From the NCBI GenBank assembly GCA_025352865.1, contig JANXSB010000487.1, forward strand, positions 1 to 9,162: 9,162 bases of DNA, given 5' to 3'. The notes beneath the pieces were generated by a model that worked only from the letters and a program-made list of their open reading frames with translations, made no database searches and was not told where the DNA came from. The translations under genes and the position numbers were made by a program. Positions 6,976 through 9,162 of the stretch are shown here, in pieces (position 1 is the first letter of the stretch; every line of letters begins with the position of its first letter). Origin of the DNA: Chthoniobacter sp. (GTDB taxonomy: Bacteria; Verrucomicrobiota; Verrucomicrobiia; Chthoniobacterales; Chthoniobacteraceae).

Positions 6976-8707
6976 GCATTGCGAAAATCAGGAGAGCGGG
7001 GCGGGGACGCCGGGCTTTTCGGGGGGGAACGAGTGTGCGCAGGGCGTTTGCGATTTCCTGATCGTCAGGGACGAGGCGCGCGGCTTCGAGGAGGTGCGTG
7101 CGGGCGTCGTCGGTGCGGCCCTGGGTTTGGAGGACGAGGGCGAGGTGGTAGTGGGCGCGGGCGAAGTCGGGCATGGAGGCGAGAATTTGCTCGAACTGCG
7201 CGATGGCACCAACGGGGTCACCGGTTTTGACGAGGCCGTTGGCGAGGTTGTAGCGGGCGGTGAAGTCGGTGAAGTCGAGACGGAGCGCGGTGCGGAAGGC
7301 TTCGTTGGCGTCGGCCTGTTTGCCGAGATGCGTGAGGGCGGCGCCGAATTGATTCCAGACCGCGGGCTGGTCGGGCGTGATGCGAAGGGAAGTTTGGAAA
7401 TGCGGAATGGCGGCGGCGTAGTCGCCGAGCTGGACGCGGGCGAGGCCGGCGTTGGCGTGGGCGCAGGCGTTGTTTTTCGTGACGGCGGCGGCGTGCTCGA
7501 AAAGTGTGACGGTGTCCATCCACGACGGGAGATTCTGCGCGGTGAGGAGCGCGCAGGCGGCGAGCGCGAGGCCGGCGCAAACGGCGAGCGCGCGGCGCTG
7601 CGAGGCGGGCCACAGATCATTCACGAGCCAGGTCAGCGCGCAGAAAATGCCGAGCTGCGGGAGGTAGGTGAAACGGTCCGCGCGGGCTTGTGAGCCGACC
7701 TGCACGAGGCCGAGCGCGGGCACGAGTACACCGAGGTACCAGCACCATCCGGCGAGCAGATACGGGCGTTTTTTCCACCAGACAACGGCGAGCGTGGAGA
7801 CGGCGATGAGCAGGGCCGCGGCGGTAGCTGCGAGCACGGGCTGCGGGTCGATGGAATGCGGGTAATAGACCGCGAGGCCGCTTGGCCACAGCATTGTGGC
7901 GAGGTAGGCGACGTAGGAGACGAGGGCATTGCTGAGGCGCGCGGCGAGCGGGAGCGTGGCGGTGGTGACGAGCGCGCCGCGTTCCTGCGGGGCGTGCAGG
8001 GCCATCCAGCACGCGCCGGCGGCGAGCAGGAGGAAGGGGATTTTTTCGGCGATGAGCCGCGTCCACGCGACGCGGCCCCAGCGGCGGAGCGGCCAGTGGT
8101 CGAGCAGGAGGAGCGCGAAGGGGAGGGTGACGGCCATCGGTTTGGCGAGGAGGGAAAGCGCGGCGCACGCGCAGGCGGCGAGATAGAAAGTGGCGCGCGA
8201 TTTTTCCGCGTAGCGGACGTAGGCGTGGAGCGCGAGGAGGCAGAGAAATGTGGAGAGGACGTTTTTGCGCTCGGCGATCCAGGCGACGGATTCGACATTG
8301 ATCGGATGCAGGCCGAAGAGCGCGGCGACGAACGCGCTGGCCCACAGGCTGCCGGTGGCGCGGCGCAGCGTGGCGAAAAGCACGAGCGTGCTGGCGGTGT
8401 GCAGCGCGAGGTTCATGGCGTGCATCGCGCCGGGGTTGAGGCCGAAGACGGAGATGTCGGCCATGAAGGAAATCCATGTGAGCGGAATCCAGAGGCTGGC
8501 GTGGAAATGGGTGAAGGCGTCGCGCACGCCGGGCCAGCTCAGGCCGTGGAGGACGAGCGGGTTTTCATAGACGTGGCTGTTGTCGTCGAAGGCGATGAAG
8601 TCGCAGCGGACGACGAGGGCGTAGGCGCAGAGGACGGCGGCGGCGAGGGCGAAGGCGAGGTAGGCGGCGAGGCGGTTTTCGGAAAGAGGCTGCGTGGTGG
8701 CGGACAT
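6887..8707 (-). CDS. TMTC-like multi-pass membrane glycosyltransferase with C-terminal TPRs
   Basis: About 606 residues: roughly 11-12 hydrophobic helices, then four TPRs (about residues 410-555, encoded near 7030-7480). It has the hallmarks of bacterial TMTC-like GT-C proteins: AFDDNSHVYENP in the first external loop near residue 40 (acidic pair typical of GT-C catalytic loops), HPINVESVAWIAERKNVLS near 133, KPMAVTLPFALLLLDHWPL near 186, and ADRFTYLPQLG near 345. In eukaryotic TMTC proteins the family transfers mannose from a lipid donor to protein; for bacterial relatives donor and acceptor are unknown. I chose the ATG at 8707, which leaves a short cytoplasmic tail before helix one; an ATG at 8734, nine bases after the murI stop, is equally possible. 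Neither has a clear Shine-Dalgarno. It probably shares an operon with murI. The last 30-40 residues are basic, low in quality and antisense to the giant gene; see the homopolymer at 7021-7027. Confidence 0.88.
   Translation of the reverse strand: MSATTQPLSENRLAAYLAFALAAAVLCAYALVVRCDFIAFDDNSHVYENPLVLHGLSWPGVRDAFTHFHASLWIPLTWISFMADISVFGLNPGAMHAMNLALHTASTLVLFATLRRATGSLWASAFVAALFGLHPINVESVAWIAERKNVLSTFLCLLALHAYVRYAEKSRATFYLAACACAALSLLAKPMAVTLPFALLLLDHWPLRRWGRVAWTRLIAEKIPFLLLAAGACWMALHAPQERGALVTTATLPLAARLSNALVSYVAYLATMLWPSGLAVYYPHSIDPQPVLAATAAALLIAVSTLAVVWWKKRPYLLAGWCWYLGVLVPALGLVQVGSQARADRFTYLPQLGIFCALTWLVNDLWPASQRRALAVCAGLALAACALLTAQNLPSWMDTVTLFEHAAAVTKNNACAHANAGLARVQLGDYAAAIPHFQTSLRITPDQPAVWNQFGAALTHLGKQADANEAFRTALRLDFTDFTARYNLANGLVKTGDPVGAIAQFEQILASMPDFARAHYHLALVLQTQGRTDDARTHLLEAARLVPDDQEIANALRTLVPPRKARRPRPALLIFAMPIAAHHGTTALRGSPARGAPRCRRASRGA
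7021..7027. other. Seven-G homopolymer near the 3' end of the TMTC-like gene
   Basis: Read on the minus strand this is seven C. As given, the frame continues past it into a basic tail ending at 6887 and overlapping the convergent giant gene by 89 bases. With six C the protein would instead read PPEKPGVPAPLS and stop at 6988, twelve bases clear of the giant gene's stop codon (6973-6975). The run is therefore either a sequencing or assembly indel, a recent mutation, or a slippage site. Confidence 0.5.
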
Positions 8708-8743
8708 GGGCGGCAGTGGGGATGCACGCCCCATGCCAGCGCG
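8708..8743 (-). other. Short murI to TMTC-like gene junction
   Basis: These 36 bases (only 9 if the upstream ATG at 8734 is used) separate the murI stop from the next gene. I see no promoter, terminator or clear ribosome binding site; the spacing suggests translational coupling or simple read-through within one transcript. Confidence 0.5.
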
Positions 8744-9162
8744 CTACTCGCGGAGGATCTGGCCGAGCGGTTCGGCTTCGTCGGGGCAGAGGGCGAGGCG
8801 GCCGTTGCGTTCGCCGATGTGCTCGACGGGGGGCAGCTCCTCGCCGAGGAAACGCGCGCCATGGCGGGCGAAGCGCGTGACATCGCCGCTGGAAAGCACG
8901 CGCAGATGGCCGCGGCCCGCGGGTGCGAGGGCGGGATATTTTTTACGCCACGCGGCGAAACGCTCGGCGACCTGCGGCGCGGGATTGAGCACTTCCACAC
9001 CCGCGGGGGCGATTTCGCGGAAGGCTTTTTCGAGCAGCGGATAGTGCGTGCAGCCGAGCACCAGCGTGTCGATCCCCGTGAACTGCCCGACGTAGCGCGC
9101 CGCCGCGAGTCGCGCGATGTCGGTGTCCTCCCACGCCTCCTCGACGAGCGGCGCGAGCAGCG
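8744..9162 (-). CDS. murI: Glutamate racemase, C-terminal part (5' end outside the window)
   Basis: The last 138 residues are present and the frame runs through the right window edge. MurI interconverts L- and D-glutamate in the cytoplasm and supplies D-Glu for peptidoglycan. The diagnostic stretch is TLVLGCTHYPLLEKAF, holding the second catalytic cysteine and the neighbouring histidine of the cofactor-independent racemase pair; the first catalytic cysteine lies outside the window. Upstream, LLAPLVEEAWED matches the usual family segment before this motif. Downstream, the stretch from LRVLSSGDVTRFARHGARFL to VEHI is the typical closing helix and strand. About 22 further residues (GERNGRLALC...) follow VEHI, a somewhat longer tail than most homologues. 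A GTG at 9059-9061 lies inside the active-site motif and is not a start. The stop at 8744-8746 is close to the TMTC-like gene on the same strand, implying co-transcription. Confidence 0.95.
   Translation of the reverse strand, partial: LLAPLVEEAWEDTDIARLAAARYVGQFTGIDTLVLGCTHYPLLEKAFREIAPAGVEVLNPAPQVAERFAAWRKKYPALAPAGRGHLRVLSSGDVTRFARHGARFLGEELPPVEHIGERNGRLALCPDEAEPLGQILRE

Noticed and set aside
6995..7020. Possible terminator (ggcg, 4-base loop, cgcc, followed by gggctttt)
   Set aside because: The stem is only four pairs and the T run only four bases and offset, too weak to call; it also lies inside the TMTC-like coding frame.
7618..8477. Alternative minus-strand open frames over the TMTC-like gene
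   Set aside because: They are Arg/Pro/Ala/Ser-rich shadows; the main frame carries all the family motifs and membrane helices.
9059..9061. GTG as the start of glutamate racemase
   Set aside because: It encodes the Val within the catalytic TLVLGCTHYP motif, and 33 more homologous residues are encoded upstream to the window edge.

Overview
The window is a stretch of GC-rich bacterial chromosome with almost no non-coding space. It holds three protein genes, two of them cut by the window edges. There are no RNA genes, CRISPR arrays, transposases or phage genes that I can recognise. Codon use (GCG, CGC, CTC, GTG), very large extracytoplasmic proteins and a TMTC-like glycosyltransferase with TPRs suggest a Gram-negative of the Verrucomicrobiota/Planctomycetota type. 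That placement is inference and only moderately secure.

Layout. (1) Positions 1-6975, plus strand: the C-terminal 2324 residues of a giant membrane-anchored protein whose reading frame is open through the left window edge. It is built from beta-rich modules of about 170 residues. Each module ends in a recognisable [AG]-[F/Y/W]-[R/K/Q] hinge. The modules form two homologous halves, each closed by membrane helices, and the second half begins with what looks like a complete signal peptide buried in mid-protein. (2) Positions 6887-8707, minus strand: a TMTC-like multi-pass membrane glycosyltransferase with four C-terminal TPRs. It converges on the giant gene and overlaps its 3' end by 89 bases. 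(3) Positions 8744-9162, minus strand: the C-terminal 138 residues of glutamate racemase (MurI), directly upstream of the TMTC-like gene and probably co-transcribed with it.

The most notable content is the giant protein. A periodic module design, an internal tandem duplication and an internal signal peptide together suggest that it arose by fusion of two related membrane-anchored surface proteins. A 67-base imperfect palindrome with atypical codons also sits in frame inside it, at a point where the paralogous half has no counterpart; it looks like a domesticated palindromic repeat insertion. A 7-base homopolymer near the 3' end of the TMTC-like gene decides whether that gene overlaps its convergent neighbour. 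No catalytic function can be assigned to the giant protein. A link between it and the glycosyltransferase is speculation based on proximity only.
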